Part shown: positions 20,877-31,090 of the stretch, piece after piece
Layout of the letters: the number at the start of each line of letters is the position of its first letter
Position numbering within the stretch: the first letter of the stretch is position 1
NCBI GenBank assembly: GCA_963575745.1
Contig: CAUYUJ010016293.1
Location: 184,501 to 248,500, forward strand
DNA: 64,000 nt
Source: Prorocentrum cordatum
Taxonomy: Eukaryota > Sar > Dinophyceae > Prorocentrales > Prorocentraceae
Direction: 5' to 3'
Position numbers and translations under genes: made by a program
Notes under the pieces: generated by a model
The model's input: the letters and a program-made list of their open reading frames with translations, nothing else
What the model was told of the DNA's origin: nothing
The model's database searches: none

Positions 20877-21068
20877 TCCTCCTCCTCCTCCTCCTCCTCC
20901 TCCTCCTCCCTCCTCCTCCTCCTCCTCCTCCTCCTCCCCTCCTCCTCCTCCTCCTCCTCCTCCCCCTCCTCCTCCCTCCTCCTCCTCCTCCTCCTCCTCC
21001 TCCTCCTCCTTCTCCTCCTTCTCCTCCTCCTCCTCCTCCTCCTCCTCCTCCTCCTCCTCCTCCTCCTC
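20877..21068. repeat. TCC tract at the 5' edge of LINE-B
   Basis: About 190 bases of TCC triplets with few interruptions, ending exactly where LINE-B sequence starts. A shorter TCC run sits at the 3' end of LINE-B (27769-27787). Confidence 0.95.
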
Positions 21069-21204
21069 TCAAGTATTGGGGGGCAAGTCATTTTGTTTTG
21101 GCCTCCTTCCCCTGTGCCGCACCGAGGCACTTGAGTGACTAGATTTGGGCGCGCACCGCTTTCTGAACATAGCGCCAGATCTCGACCAAAGCAGGGGAGA
21201 AGCA

Positions 21205-22350
21205 ATGGCTAGGGGATCCTCCGTCCCACGGAGGAATCGGGGCCCGTGGAGCAGGTGCCCTGACTGCGGAGTGTGCGAGTACAACGTCGAGCTGACCAAG
21301 GCAGGAGGCTCCTGCCGTGGATGCGGTTCTCGAGTGCCCCTGTTCAAAACTCGGCGAGTCACATTCGACGTGGCGGACAGTGAGGAGGAGCTCGTGGTCC
21401 CGCGAGGGACCAAGTGGGGCAGTGGCAAGGGCCGCGGCAACAACAAGGGCGGCCACGGCGGCGCGGTGGCGGACGTTGCAGCCATCCTGGACCAGGCGCT
21501 GAAGGCGACTCAGGACCAGGAGCTCATCGGCTGCCTGCGCAAGCAGGTGGACAGACTGGCTGCAGAGGCCAAGCCCAAGAACGAGCCATCCCTCGTGGAA
21601 GCACTTCGTCGAGCTGAAGGGGTATGCAAAGATGCAGAGCATCGTCATTCGCAACAGGTTTCACATGTGCTGCGGCTGCGGAAGCAGCTCGCGGTGGCTG
21701 AGGAGAAGGAGACGTCGGCGGCGCGAGCAGTGGCGGAGGCCACAATGGCCCGCAAGGCAGCAGCGCAGGCGGTGGCACACGCCGAGGGCGTCGAGACCAT
21801 CTCTCCGACGACAGCTGCCGACGGGCCAGCCACCGACAAGCCCATCTTCCACATCAGCTGGGATTGCAAGTTCTTCGACCAGATCGAGAACATGGAGTGT
21901 GAGGAGCACGAGCGCGAGGCCTTGCGGGGCCTCAAGAAGAACCTGGAGGCCACGCGGGGCGCCATGGCCTCCAAGGAGGCCGAGGTCAAGGCTTGGCTCG
22001 AGCAGATGGAGTCTGTGAAGAAGGACATTGAGCAGCGCCTCCTCAAGAAGAGGCGCGGGGCCGACGGCCAGGCCATGGCGGGCGGCGAGAACGGCGACGG
22101 CGGCCAGCAGCCCAAGGCGGCGGCAGCAGGCTCCCCAGGAGGAGTCTCGCATGGCGGGGCCGCTGCTGCAGGCGCGGACGCCGCCACGTCAGAGGCCAAG
22201 GTCAAGGAGGCCCAAGCAGTGAAGGAGAAGCAGATCGCGGACGAGGCCAAGCGGCTGTCCGAGGCCAAGTTCATCGCAGAGGCGCAGAAGTTGAATGGCA
22301 AGAGCAACGGCAAGGGCTTCGCAGCTTCCTCGAGCGACGCCAGTTCTTGA
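21205..22350 (+). CDS. LINE-B ORF1, Gag-like nucleic-acid-binding protein
   Basis: ORF1 proteins of LINEs package the element RNA into a ribonucleoprotein. The start is the first ATG (21205) and the frame gives 381 residues. Residues 18-40 form two CxxC pairs (CPDCGVC and CRGC), a zinc-ribbon or knuckle-like module. Residues about 95-200 are helical and heptad-rich (CLRKQVDRLAAEAK; SHVLRLRKQLAVAEEKETSA), a likely coiled coil for trimer formation. The C-terminal part is Ala/Lys/Glu-rich and low complexity. No RRM is obvious. The stop is TGA followed by CTA, with the endonuclease in the same frame beyond it. Confidence 0.85.
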   Translation: MARGSSVPRRNRGPWSRCPDCGVCEYNVELTKAGGSCRGCGSRVPLFKTRRVTFDVADSEEELVVPRGTKWGSGKGRGNNKGGHGGAVADVAAILDQALKATQDQELIGCLRKQVDRLAAEAKPKNEPSLVEALRRAEGVCKDAEHRHSQQVSHVLRLRKQLAVAEEKETSAARAVAEATMARKAAAQAVAHAEGVETISPTTAADGPATDKPIFHISWDCKFFDQIENMECEEHEREALRGLKKNLEATRGAMASKEAEVKAWLEQMESVKKDIEQRLLKKRRGADGQAMAGGENGDGGQQPKAAAAGSPGGVSHGGAAAAGADAATSEAKVKEAQAVKEKQIADEAKRLSEAKFIAEAQKLNGKSNGKGFAASSSDASS

Positions 22351-22830
22351 CTATCTGGAGTGTCGCCGAGAGCATCGGAGCCGCCCGATGGGGCGGTGGG
22401 GGAGCATAGCCGCTGGTTCTATGCTAACGTCGCGTGCATGGGGGAGAAGTGCTGGAATTGGCTTGTGTCCAAGTCTTTCGACTTCATCAGTGTGGTTGAG
22501 TCTCACGTCCACGACGCCAAGACTCTCCGTCAATATGACGCCAAGGCTCGGGGTAAGGGCTTGAGGCTGTTCACCAATCCTGCGAGGCCTTCGTCGAAGG
22601 CGACGGCTGCTGTCGGTACCAAGAGGGAAACGCTGATGGAGCACTCCAATGAGGGCGGCGAGTGGTTCCTGTCAAAGGGGCACCTGCAGACGCATCGACT
22701 CCCAGCCGCCTGGCTTGCAGTGAGTAGATTGTCTGCGCCGCTCCATCCGTCTTGTTTCGATGGCTTCATCGCCACAGTCGTTCATTTTTTCTGGCTTCAG
22801 TATGATTATGATCAGCTTTTATGCGCATAG
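22351..22830 (+). pseudogene. LINE-B APE endonuclease, N-terminal part
   Basis: It continues the ORF1 frame after the TGA. The catalytic Asn is in WFYANVACM (about 22410), the Glu in FISVVESHVHD, and the strand FIATVVHFFW follows. No in-frame ATG lies before the Asn, so this part needs stop readthrough, reinitiation, or an upstream change to be made. The frame is lost at about 22815-22830 and the endonuclease resumes one frame over as RGANLGRFQRLAGLLW. Confidence 0.82.
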
Positions 22831-24526
22831 TTGTTTATGGCTCCGAGGAGCCAACCTAGGCAGATTTCAGAGGTTGGCGGGGCTCCTCTGGTCTCTTCAG
22901 CTCCCTTGGATCGTTGCAGGGGACTTCAACATGACCCCTCAGCAGCTTGAGAGGTCAGGCATTGTCAATCGTTTGCACGCAGTAGTGTTGCAGGCAAAAG
23001 GAGTTGCGACGTGTAATCTTGGCTCTGGCACAGTCATTGATTATCTTCTGTGCAGTCAGTCAGCAGTACCGTTCGTTGCCGATATTAGGCCTGTCATTTC
23101 GGTTCCTTGGAGGCCGCACATTGGGCTTGACATTGTCTTGCGTAGGTCTGGGGACCAGCTCTTGACAAGGATTTTAGAGACCCCTGGGCGCCTCCCACAG
23201 GTCCCTCGGCCGTGTAAAGAAGCCACCGCTGGGTCAAAGTCTAGCTTGGCTAAAGCTGCGCGTAGGGTGCGACGCCAGCTTGCTGTCGAGAAGCGAGCGG
23301 GTGAGTTTTCTTCTTTGTTCGAGGATTGCTGGCAGAACGAGCAATCCGCTGCTGCGATCTCTGTGGCTGACGGTCCTGGGGAAAATGACCAGTCGGACGC
23401 AGCGATAGGGGAGCAGTTCAATGACCCCTTCAATTTCGACGAGTGGCCTGAGGAGGAAGACCCATGGGCCGAAGAATTATCCTTCTGCCCTGACTCCTCC
23501 CTCCTCCCCGCTCTCACTGCAACGTCTGAAGTAGGTGGTGGGCAAACTAGTATGCTAAGAAATTCCCAGCCTGGGCCCCCTTACAGGTCTCACGAGGTCT
23601 CCAGGGGCGTGCCTGAAGTGGCCGAGCAGTCTGGGGTGGAGCCTTCGAGCGTTGCGGCTCCTGCTCTTGGCCATCCTCAGCCGCAGACCCTGGACTCCTC
23701 TGGGGCAGGAGGCCCTCTGGGGCCTGGGCTGGAAGGGGAAGGCTCTGGAGGAGCCCCGTCGTTCGCTATCCCGACTGATCTGTGGACTAGATGTAGGCGT
23801 GATGTAGGGTTCATCTCTGGGGCAGCCACTCTTCAGTCCCTTGCTCCTGCTCTGCGTCAATCCGTAGCCGTTCGGCTCAAGCCTGTCGAGCTTGAGACTA
23901 TTTCAGGCCTCTACGCCTCTTGGGTGTCTGCTGTCGAATCCACTATCACTTCTCATCATGGAGTGGACCTACCACGAGGCCCTTCGAGAGCCACGGGGCC
24001 CAGGTTCACAGTGACCACAGTGAAGCTCCCGCAGAAGGTACGTGCGACGCCTTTGCGGGATCAGGTCAGCGGGTGGTGGGCGCAAGTCGACGTGCTGCTC
24101 GCGGGCCTCGTGTTGCACAGGACGAAGGACAATGGTGCTCTGCACGTCGAGCGCTACGTGCAAGGCCTTGTACGCCACTTGGCGGATCGGCCTGAGCATG
24201 TTCAGCGTGTCCTACTCGACGGGCGTGACCCCCCATGGGCTGAGTGGGAGAGGGTTCTGAGCAGTGCGAGCGAGGTGGTCACGCCGGTGCTCGTGAGCTT
24301 CGAGGACAGCTCCAGGAGGATCATGGGGAGAGCCCAGCGCAGAGCAGTTCAGGAAAGTGTCAATGAGTTCAAGGATTTTATGGGTGAGGATGGTGCCGTG
24401 GGAACTCTACACAAGGCTCTCAATCCTCAGGCTCTGCCGAGCCTGGACACATTTCTTGAAGATAGAGTTCTCTTTCACCCACGTGATATGATAGACCACA
24501 AAGCTAAGTTGTGGCACGACTTGTGA
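22831..24526 (+). pseudogene. LINE-B endonuclease C terminus and EN-RT linker
   Basis: The GDFN motif (VAGDFNMTP near 22920), the Asp of GTVIDYLLCSQ and the His of PHIGLDIVL complete the APE active site. A linker of about 430 residues follows, with an acidic Pro-rich stretch and then a basic helical region (RRIMGRAQRRAVQESVNEFK). The frame ends at TGA 24524-24526 inside KLWHDL-stop-APAALDEDEISR. The same frame continues into RT, so TGA probably replaces a Trp codon (TGG). Confidence 0.85.
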
Positions 24527-26640
24527 GCACCAGCAGCTTTGGACGAAGACGAAATCTCTCGGACCTTCGCCAAGATTCAAGCTGCTGCTGCCACGGAGTC
24601 CTTGCCAGATATTTCAATTTCGGAAGTGAGAGGTGCCCTTCGCAAGATGAAGGGACGTGCTGGCATGGGGGTGGATATGTTGAGTCCGCTCGACTTAGAG
24701 CGCCTCCCCGACGAGGCACTCGCTGAGCTTGTGTTGTTGTATCAAGCGTGCGAGTATCATCTTGTATGGCCAGGCCAAATCCTTCTGATTCTAGGGCGCT
24801 TATTGCCTAAGAAATCAAATGGAGATCGTATCATTGGACTTGTATCGCTGGTGGGCAGACTATGGAGTCTTATCCGTGAGCCATACGTGCGCAGCTGGTC
24901 AGCATCGGCAGAAGCTCACTGGGACGCAGCTATCAGGGGGAATTCGAGCCTCCGCGAGGCCTTCGTGCGTGTGTTGCAGCAGGAGGTGTCCCATCGCCTT
25001 GGAGTTGCCACGGGCGAGGCCCTCGTTGACATCCAGTCGTTCTATGACTCCATTGAGTGGGCGCCGCTGGCCTCCTGTGCGCTGGCGCTCGAGTTCCCAC
25101 CGCAGGTGCTGTACCTTGAGTTGTTGCAGTGCGTCGCAGCTCGCTCGTTGAGCCAGCTTGGCGCATCGACGCGGGCTTTTCAGCCGTCGCGGAGCGTGGT
25201 CCAGGGCCTCAGGGCTGGAACGCGCTTCGCCAAGGCCATGACCCACTACGTGCTGGAGGTCATCACAGTCGCCCATCCGAGAATGGGGCATCGCATATGG
25301 ATCGACGACCTGTCCCAGTCAGTGCGGGGATCACGAGCTGCTGTGCGTAAAGAATTGGCGGCATGTGTCATCAATACTTGTGAGGAGCTGAGGGCCAAGC
25401 AGCTGAAGGTCGCGAGCAAGTCAGTTATCATCTGTTCGTCGTTCCAGGACGCTCAATGGGTTGCCAAGCGAGTGGCTCGTGCAGGGTACTCTGTGCAGCC
25501 CGTCAAGCAGGCCACCTACTTGGGGGTCGACCTGGGCGGGGGCAAAAGGATGGCACGCGAAACGAGGGTGAAGAGGGACGCCAAGCACAAGGCCATGAGT
25601 GGCAGGGTGCGTCGGTATGCGTTCGTGTCGAAGAAGTATCGGATTACGGGTAGGCTCGAGAAGCAGGGGGCGCAGGCGGCAGGGGTGCACGGGCACCAGG
25701 CCTACGGCACCTTCGGCGCCAGGATGACGCAGGCTCGACGACGTTTGGGGCAGGCTATGGCGGCGCCCACACGGGGCCGCTGCCTGACCACGCTGCTGGC
25801 CCTGCGGGCTGGGGACCTCGACCCAGCGATCAAGCTACCAGTCGAGACCCTGGACTTGTGGCTGCGGACCTGGAGAGAGCAACCCGAGCTGCGAGCTGGT
25901 GTGCGACAGGCGTGGGGCAACGTCTACAGGCACATGCAGGAGCTGCCAGCCGCGCAGCGAGTGCGCCATGTGAGGGGCCCTCTCACGGCCACCGTCCTGC
26001 ACCTGATGGAGGCAGGCTGGGACCCGCAGCAGGCCACATCATGGGACCTCCCTGGTAGCCACCCAGCTGCAGGGGACACATGGAAGTTCGACGATGACAT
26101 GTATTCGGGCATTGCAGCACTGGACTCGCACCAGGGCTTCATCATGGACTTCAAGCAGACCCTGAAGCACAACCTGTGGCAGAAGGCGAGTCAGCACTTC
26201 TGCGGGGCTGGCCTGACCCAGGGCGTCGACTGCGTGTCATACCAGATCTTGCTGCAGCAGCTGGCAGCGGTCCCAGTGCACGGCCATCGCTTGGCAGAGG
26301 TCATGCTGGCATGCGCAGTGGGTGGATGCTGGCCGCGGCAACGCAAGAAAAATGAGCTGAGCAGGTACACGGGTGATGTCGTGTGCCCGCGCTGTAGGGC
26401 AGCACCTGAAGACATGGTGCATCGGATATGGTTATGTGAAAGCAACGTCGGGAAAGATGCGTACACTGAGTCGGACGATTTGATCCCACAGGCCCTCGCA
26501 CAGGGAGAGGCCGATCAGGCCTTCTGGCTCCGTGGCCTCATCCCAGCGCCCTGGACAGAGGTGCCGCCGCCTTGTGATACCGAGGCGTTGGGTCGGCACC
26601 GAGGAGCTGTTCGGGGAAGCTGTGGTCGAGGGCTGTGTCG
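24527..26640 (+). pseudogene. LINE-B reverse transcriptase and zinc motif
   Basis: It carries on in the same frame after the TGA at 24524. Motif 0/1 is VRGALRKMKGRAGMGVDMLS. Motif 2/3 is RLLPKKSNGDRIIGLVSLV. Motif A is VDIQSFYDSIEW with the catalytic Asp present. Motif B is SVVQGLRAGTRFA. Motif C is RIWIDDLSQ, with Trp-Ile in place of the common Tyr-x before Asp-Asp. A thumb and connection of about 350 residues follow. A CCHC RT-associated zinc motif, CPRCRAAPEDMVHRIWLC, lies near 26380-26440. The frame then runs out at 26677, while RNase H begins in a different frame. Confidence 0.9.
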
Positions 26641-27678
26641 TTGGAGGTTCGGCGCAGGCGCCGCTTTTTGCCTTTAGATGCGAGTGGAGGGCCAGACACG
26701 GCCAGCCCGCTTTTCAGACGAGTAGGTGTCGCTGTGGCGTTCATGCATGCTCTAGAGCCTCAGCTGCAGTTAGCCTCGACTGTCAGAGGTCCGCTGACGG
26801 GGCCCAGACAGGTTGTTGCTCGAGGCGAGTTGCGTGCGTTGCTTTTGGCAGTCTGGATGACCACAGGCTCCGTCGTTTTCATTTCAGATTGCGAATCGGT
26901 TGTTTCAGGTTTTTATTGTCGCAAGTTCGAGGCGCCCACAGGCGACGACGCCGACCTGTGGGCGCGCCTGGGCCTCCTGTTGAGAAAGAGGCCCCAGGAC
27001 GCCATCACAGTTCTTTTTGTCAACTCACACCTGTCGGCCACTGACATCGTCGAAGGGAAGGCTCCTCGGTGGATGGTGGCAGGCAACCTGATAGTGGACG
27101 AGATCGCTGGACAAGCGGCTCATGAAGCCCGCTTGGCAGAGGCGGTCCGTAATAGAGTGCTGCTACAGGAGAGGAAAGCTCGGCTCGTCAGGATGCGTAT
27201 TCTGCGAGCCACTCTCGACTCCATGGCAGCTGAGGATAAGGAAAGGTGTGCCGAGGAGGAACAAGGTCCTGCCATCCCTCCCCGTCCTCCGCCTCCTGCT
27301 GCTGCCTCTCTCGCCCTTCTTGCCTCGTCCCACACTGTGGGCGGCACTGGGTGCAGGTGCACCAGGTGCGGAGGATCGGCGTCGAAAGCGACCCGAACGG
27401 AATGGCTCAGGTCCCCATGTTTCTCCCCGATCAATTATAATGGCGTGTTCTTTCGTAAACCTCAGGGCGCGTTGTTACACATCGCGGGTGGCTATGTTCA
27501 CCCCAGCCATCGAATGCAGTTTCATGGTGATTTGAAGTTGTGGTATTGTGTCGGCTGTGGCAGCTACGGGTCACAGCAGCTCCTGGCCCTGGGTCGTGTG
27601 TGCGTGACGCCTCCACAGGGCCGAGTATCTGCGGCTGATCTCCCAAGGCTTGTGGCCAAAGGTCCTGAGCAAGGCTGA
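26640..27678 (+). pseudogene. LINE-B RNase H and terminal Cys/His domain
   Basis: RNase H removes RNA from the hybrid. LPLDASGGP gives the first Asp, ARGELRALLLAV the Glu, VVFISDCESVVSG the second Asp, and NLIVDEIAGQAAHE the last Asp. An Ala/Pro-rich hinge leads to a terminal Cys/His domain: CRCTRCGG near 27352, HPSHRM near 27505, and WYCVGCGSYG near 27545. Spacing resembles the end of LINE-A. The stop is at 27676-27678. A frameshift near 26620 separates it from RT. No own ATG is credible. Confidence 0.85.
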
Positions 27679-27742
27679 GAAAGCCACCAGGCGCAAGAGT
27701 AATGCCTAGCGATGTCGAGGATTCACTGACTTAGTCATATGG

Positions 27743-27787
27743 TCATGCTCATGCTCATGCTCATGCTCCTCCTCCTCCTCCTCCCCC
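27743..27787 (+). repeat. LINE-B tail: (TCATGC)n followed by TCC repeat
   Basis: Four TCATGC hexamers directly follow the 3' UTR and merge into CTCCTCCTCCTCCTCC. I-like LINEs commonly end in a short tandem repeat instead of poly(A). Confidence 0.7.
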
Positions 27788-28678
27788 TCGGGGAGAAACG
27801 GTGTGTGTGTGTGGGGGGGCGATGCATAGGGGGGGAGAAAGGTACACTTTTCGAGCCCTGCAGGCCGCCTTTTCTCTGTGTCCCCTCGAGGGCCCTGTGG
27901 GGCCCCTTTTCTGCAGGCCTCGCTGCCCTCCCATGCGTCGCCCCCCCCATGACGCGACGCCCAGTGTTTCCCTGTCTGGAGGGCGTGTTGTTTTAGTCGG
28001 CGGCGCGCCTGGGGGGACCGGAGAGGTCACCCCGTCTACTCCTGATTCTGCTCCTCCCCACTCCTCCCAGATCCTCCTGAGCCAGGCAGTACAGACGACT
28101 GGCGAGGAGAAGCAGCCGCTGTGGGGCCCAGGTGCGATTGCGGGGGAAACGAAGTACAACTATTGGGGATCTGTGAAGTGAAAAACAACGACATTATGAT
28201 GGGACTGCAGAGGACAAGGGCATGATGGTATGATTGTCATACGAGGCACCAATAGTAAGAGGAGGGAGCTAAGATGAGTACGCAGAGCCTGGGAACGCAG
28301 ACAGGGCCTGGAAAAGCTACCATACGAGAACACGGGCACTGGGGAGGCAATCGGGCAATCGGGACCAAACGAGTCCAGAAGGCCTCCAGAGGACACCAAC
28401 TCTAACGCGGAGTTAACAGGTGTTGAGGTGATGGTAGCCCTTGGTTCGAGTAGGGAGTGGACTACATATTCGATCTACGAGACACACATAATGCCCCGTA
28501 GATCTGCGGAAACTTCTACAAATCACATTGGGGGTACCTCAATTCTCTAGTCGATCCCCTACTCGAGTCGTCCTTCCCAGGGTCCCTCTGCGTCCCGCGC
28601 TGCCCCGCCCGTGCCGCTCTGCCGTGCCTAGCCTGCCTGCCGTCTGATCCTCTTCGCCTCTCTCCCCCCGCCACGGCA
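27788..28678. other. Unassigned spacer
   Basis: Includes an ordinary-GC stretch (28160-28520) with no domain. No RNA gene is seen. Confidence 0.4.
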
Positions 28679-28800
28679 CCGCTCGGACGTGTGTCTTTTT
28701 TTTCTCGGCCAGGACCATCGAGGAGCATGTTGGGCCATCTTGCGGAACGCCTCGCGGAGGAAGCTGAAATGTGCACGGGGGATGGGCGCCCGAGATCGTT
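28679..28800. mobile_element. CATCGCTCGGACGT MITE, degenerate copy
   Basis: Left part caccgctcggacgtgtgtct and aggaccatcgaggagcat are clear. The right part has diverged to gcgcccgagatcg. Confidence 0.6.
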
Positions 28801-29040
28801 TCGTGTTCGTTGCTTTGCCCCCACCTTGACAGGCGTAGACTCCTGGCGCAACATGCTACTACTCTGCGGGCGCGCGCCTGCCAGCAGCACCTGCTTGCCG
28901 ACAGCAGGAGCGGCGCCAGCAGTTCGGGCGCGCATGCCGCTTGGCGTCGACAGACCTACCAACGGGAAGCCTTGCCTCAAGGGTATGAGCCGATCGGCGC
29001 GGGCCCTCGCACCGCCCGTCCCCTCCCAACGGAGTCTTGG

Positions 29041-29139
29041 CATCGCTCGGAGGTGTGCATCTTTTCTCGGCGAGGACCATCGAGGAGCATCCTTGATCAT
29101 TTGGCGAAAAAAAAACAGGGAATGGACGTCCGAGCGATG
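29041..29139. mobile_element. CATCGCTCGGACGT MITE, copy with internal deletion
   Basis: Inverted ends are intact apart from one mismatch (catcgctcggaggt). The core cgaggagcatccttgatcat is present, but the ccacgcacgaaacc block is missing, giving 99 bases. Confidence 0.85.
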
Positions 29140-29379
29140 GCCAGGAGTAGATCTCGGCTGTTCCTGGCGCCTGTCTCAAGCAGGGGGGGGGGCCTCCCCC
29201 CACTGGACGCGCTGCTGCAAACCGTCGCACCGAAGCAGAGGTGTGGAGCCAGACCCCCCCCCCTCCCGCCCAACGTGGAAAAGCGCCGAGCACGGAAGCG
29301 CTCACGAGCGATGGCGGGCCGCGCTCCGCTGGGCCCTGCGGGATCTCTCTCCCCCCCCTCTTCTCCTCCTCGCCCCCCG
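29140..29379. other. C-rich spacer
   Basis: GC-rich, with poly-G and poly-C runs. No gene recognised. Confidence 0.35.
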
Positions 29380-29612
29380 CCCCTGGTCCAGTCTCTTCCC
29401 CTCTGCCCCGCGGCACGCCGACGCGTCTTCCTCGACCCCCCCCCCCCCTGGTCCAGTCTCTCTCCCTCTGCCCCTCGGCACGCCGACACGCCGGCCTTTG
29501 CCCCCCCCCCCCCCCCGTCCAGTCTCTTGCCCTCTGCCCCCCCCCCCCCGCCCCTGTCCAGTCTCCTGCCCCTCTGCCCCTCGGCTGCGCCGACACGCCA
29601 GCCTTTTGCCCC
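29380..29612. repeat. Degenerate tandem repeat of about 70 bp with poly-C runs
   Basis: The block (g)gtccagtctct(t/c)(g/c)ccctctgcccc, then a gcacgccgacac block and a C run of 9 to 16 bases, occurs three to four times. Confidence 0.75.
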
Positions 29613-30289
29613 CCTGCAGGGCCCTCCGCCTGGGCAGGCGGCGGCCACGCGCGCGCCCGACCCTGCCACCCCACGAGTTCGGAGGGGGGCGGCGGGGCCT
29701 CCCTCCGCTCGGGGCTTCCCGCGCGAAGGGAGCCCCGCCTCCCCCCTTCGCGGCCCGTGGAGCGGTGGGGTCGGGTGCGCGTGTGGCCTCCTGCCTGGGG
29801 CCCTCGGGCCTTGCTCCACCGGTCCTTTGCCTCCAGGGGGGGGGGGGGGAAGCCGGGGCCTCGGGGCCAGCGAGCGCCAGGAGGGGTCGGGGCGAGGCTT
29901 GTCGTGAGCCTCCGTCGGCTCTCGGCGGCGCTCCAGCTTCGGGACGATCTTCAGGGGCTGCGCCCCGCCGAGGGCGTTCGGGGGGTGCCCCGATCGTTCC
30001 GAGCTGCCGCCGGAGGCCGAGATGTGGCCCGAGAACCAAGCGTGCAGCGGCCGGAAAACGAGCAGGACTGGCGTGCTTCGTCGCGTGAGGCCTTTGAATG
30101 GAGGTGCGGGGTGCGGGGAAGGCACAGTCGGCACAGCAACGAGGGAATCGGCCTGCAAGCAGGTGTCCTTCCGAAGTTTCGTATCCCCCGACGCCCCCGC
30201 CAGCACCCAAGATCTACGAACGATGTTTCCCCTTCATGTTTCCTGTGGCACGATCTCTTGCCGTGCGCGCCAGTAGTGGCAGGAGGGTG
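29613..30289. other. GC-rich spacer
   Basis: Open on both strands with Pro/Arg/Gly-rich translations. No domain seen. Confidence 0.35.
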
Positions 30290-30505
30290 GTTCAGAGCCC
30301 CGAATCATCAGGGGTAACTCGGGTCAGGGTTAACTCGGGTTCGTTTTTCGGGAATCCGAACCCGAGTTACCCCGGACCCGAGTTACCCCGGAGAATTCGG
30401 GCGTCCAGAGCCCCACATCATCAGGGGTAACTCGGGTCAGGGCTAACTCGGGTCCCTTTTTCGGGAATCCAAGCCCGAGTTACCCCGGATAACTCGGGCG
30501 CCCAA
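30290..30505. repeat. 113-bp direct repeat with internal palindromes
   Basis: Two units begin cagagcccc(g/a)(a/c)atcatcagg. Each contains ggggtaactcgggtcagg and its near complement cccgagttaccccgg, so each unit folds. Confidence 0.85.
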
Positions 30506-30556
30506 GTGGTGGTGGTGGTGGTGGTGGTGGTGGTGGTGGTGGTGGTGGTGGTGGTG
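30506..30556. repeat. (GGT)17 microsatellite
   Basis: Uninterrupted GGT triplets directly after the 113-bp repeat. Confidence 0.97.
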
Positions 30557-30604
30557 CCGATGCTCTCTGTTCCCATCATCCTGCTCTTCGGGCCCCATCC
30601 GCTC

Positions 30605-30784
30605 TACAGTCGGGGCGCTGAAGAAGGAACCCTTTTCGTTGGGGAGGGGCTCCGTGTTCCGTAATTGTTCCGCAGTTTGCTTTGGATTCTCCGTAGGTCT
30701 TCAATACGAAGTCGAAGTTCAACTTATGGAAAATAGGGGCCTCGTTCCTTATTTAGGGTTCCTTGGGTCAACGCCTCGACTGTA
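30605..30784. mobile_element. Tc1/mariner-like MITE, copy 2
   Basis: TA-CAGTCGGGGCGCTGAAGAA at the left and caacgcctcgactg-TA at the right. 180 bases, co-linear with 9780-9959 throughout (aaggaacccttttcgttggg; cctcgttccttatttagggt). Confidence 0.82.
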
Positions 30785-30898
30785 GGGCCGCGTGGGCGGC
30801 CCCCCCCTTTGGGCGGGGGGCGCCCGCCTCCGTTGCCCGCCGCCCCCGCGCCGCAGACGGAGCGGCGAGAGGCCGACCGGCGCCGCGAGGCCGGGGCG

Positions 30899-31090
30899 GG
30901 AGGGGGAGGACGAGGAGGAGGAGGAAAAGGAGGAGGAGGAGGAGGAGGAGGAGGAGGAGGAGGGGGAGGAGGAGGAGGAGGAGGAGGGAGGAGGGAAAGA
31001 GGAGGAGGAGGTGGAGGAAAAGGAAAAGGAGGAGGAGGAGGAGGACGAGGAGGAGGAGGAGGACGACGACGACGACGAGGAGGCCTGGGC
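30899..31090. repeat. GGA tract
   Basis: GGA with GGAAAAGG and GACGAC interruptions. The preceding 100 bases read as an Arg/Ala-rich exon-like frame (ERREADRRREAG). No family assigned. Confidence 0.92.

Larger units (their letters stand above)
21069..27768 (+). mobile_element. LINE-B: near full-length APE/RT/RNase H non-LTR retrotransposon
   Basis: Organisation: 5' UTR of about 135 bases, ORF1 (21205-22350), then pol with endonuclease, linker, RT, zinc motif, RNase H and terminal Cys/His domain to 27678, a short 3' UTR, and a (TCATGC) hexamer tail from 27743. ORF1 and the first part of pol share one frame, separated by a single TGA. Pol then shows frameshifts near 22815 and 26620 and an in-frame TGA at 24524. 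Catalytic residues are intact, so the element looks younger than LINE-A. TCC repeats flank both ends. Confidence 0.94.

Noticed and set aside
22360-22830. Independent small gene beginning at a GTG
   Set aside because: It is the N-terminal endonuclease of LINE-B, and GTG is not a credible start here.
28421-28520. Solo copia LTR (TGTTGAGG ... CTACA, 100 bp)
   Set aside because: The start resembles the 35814 LTR, but the rest does not align and no target duplication is present.
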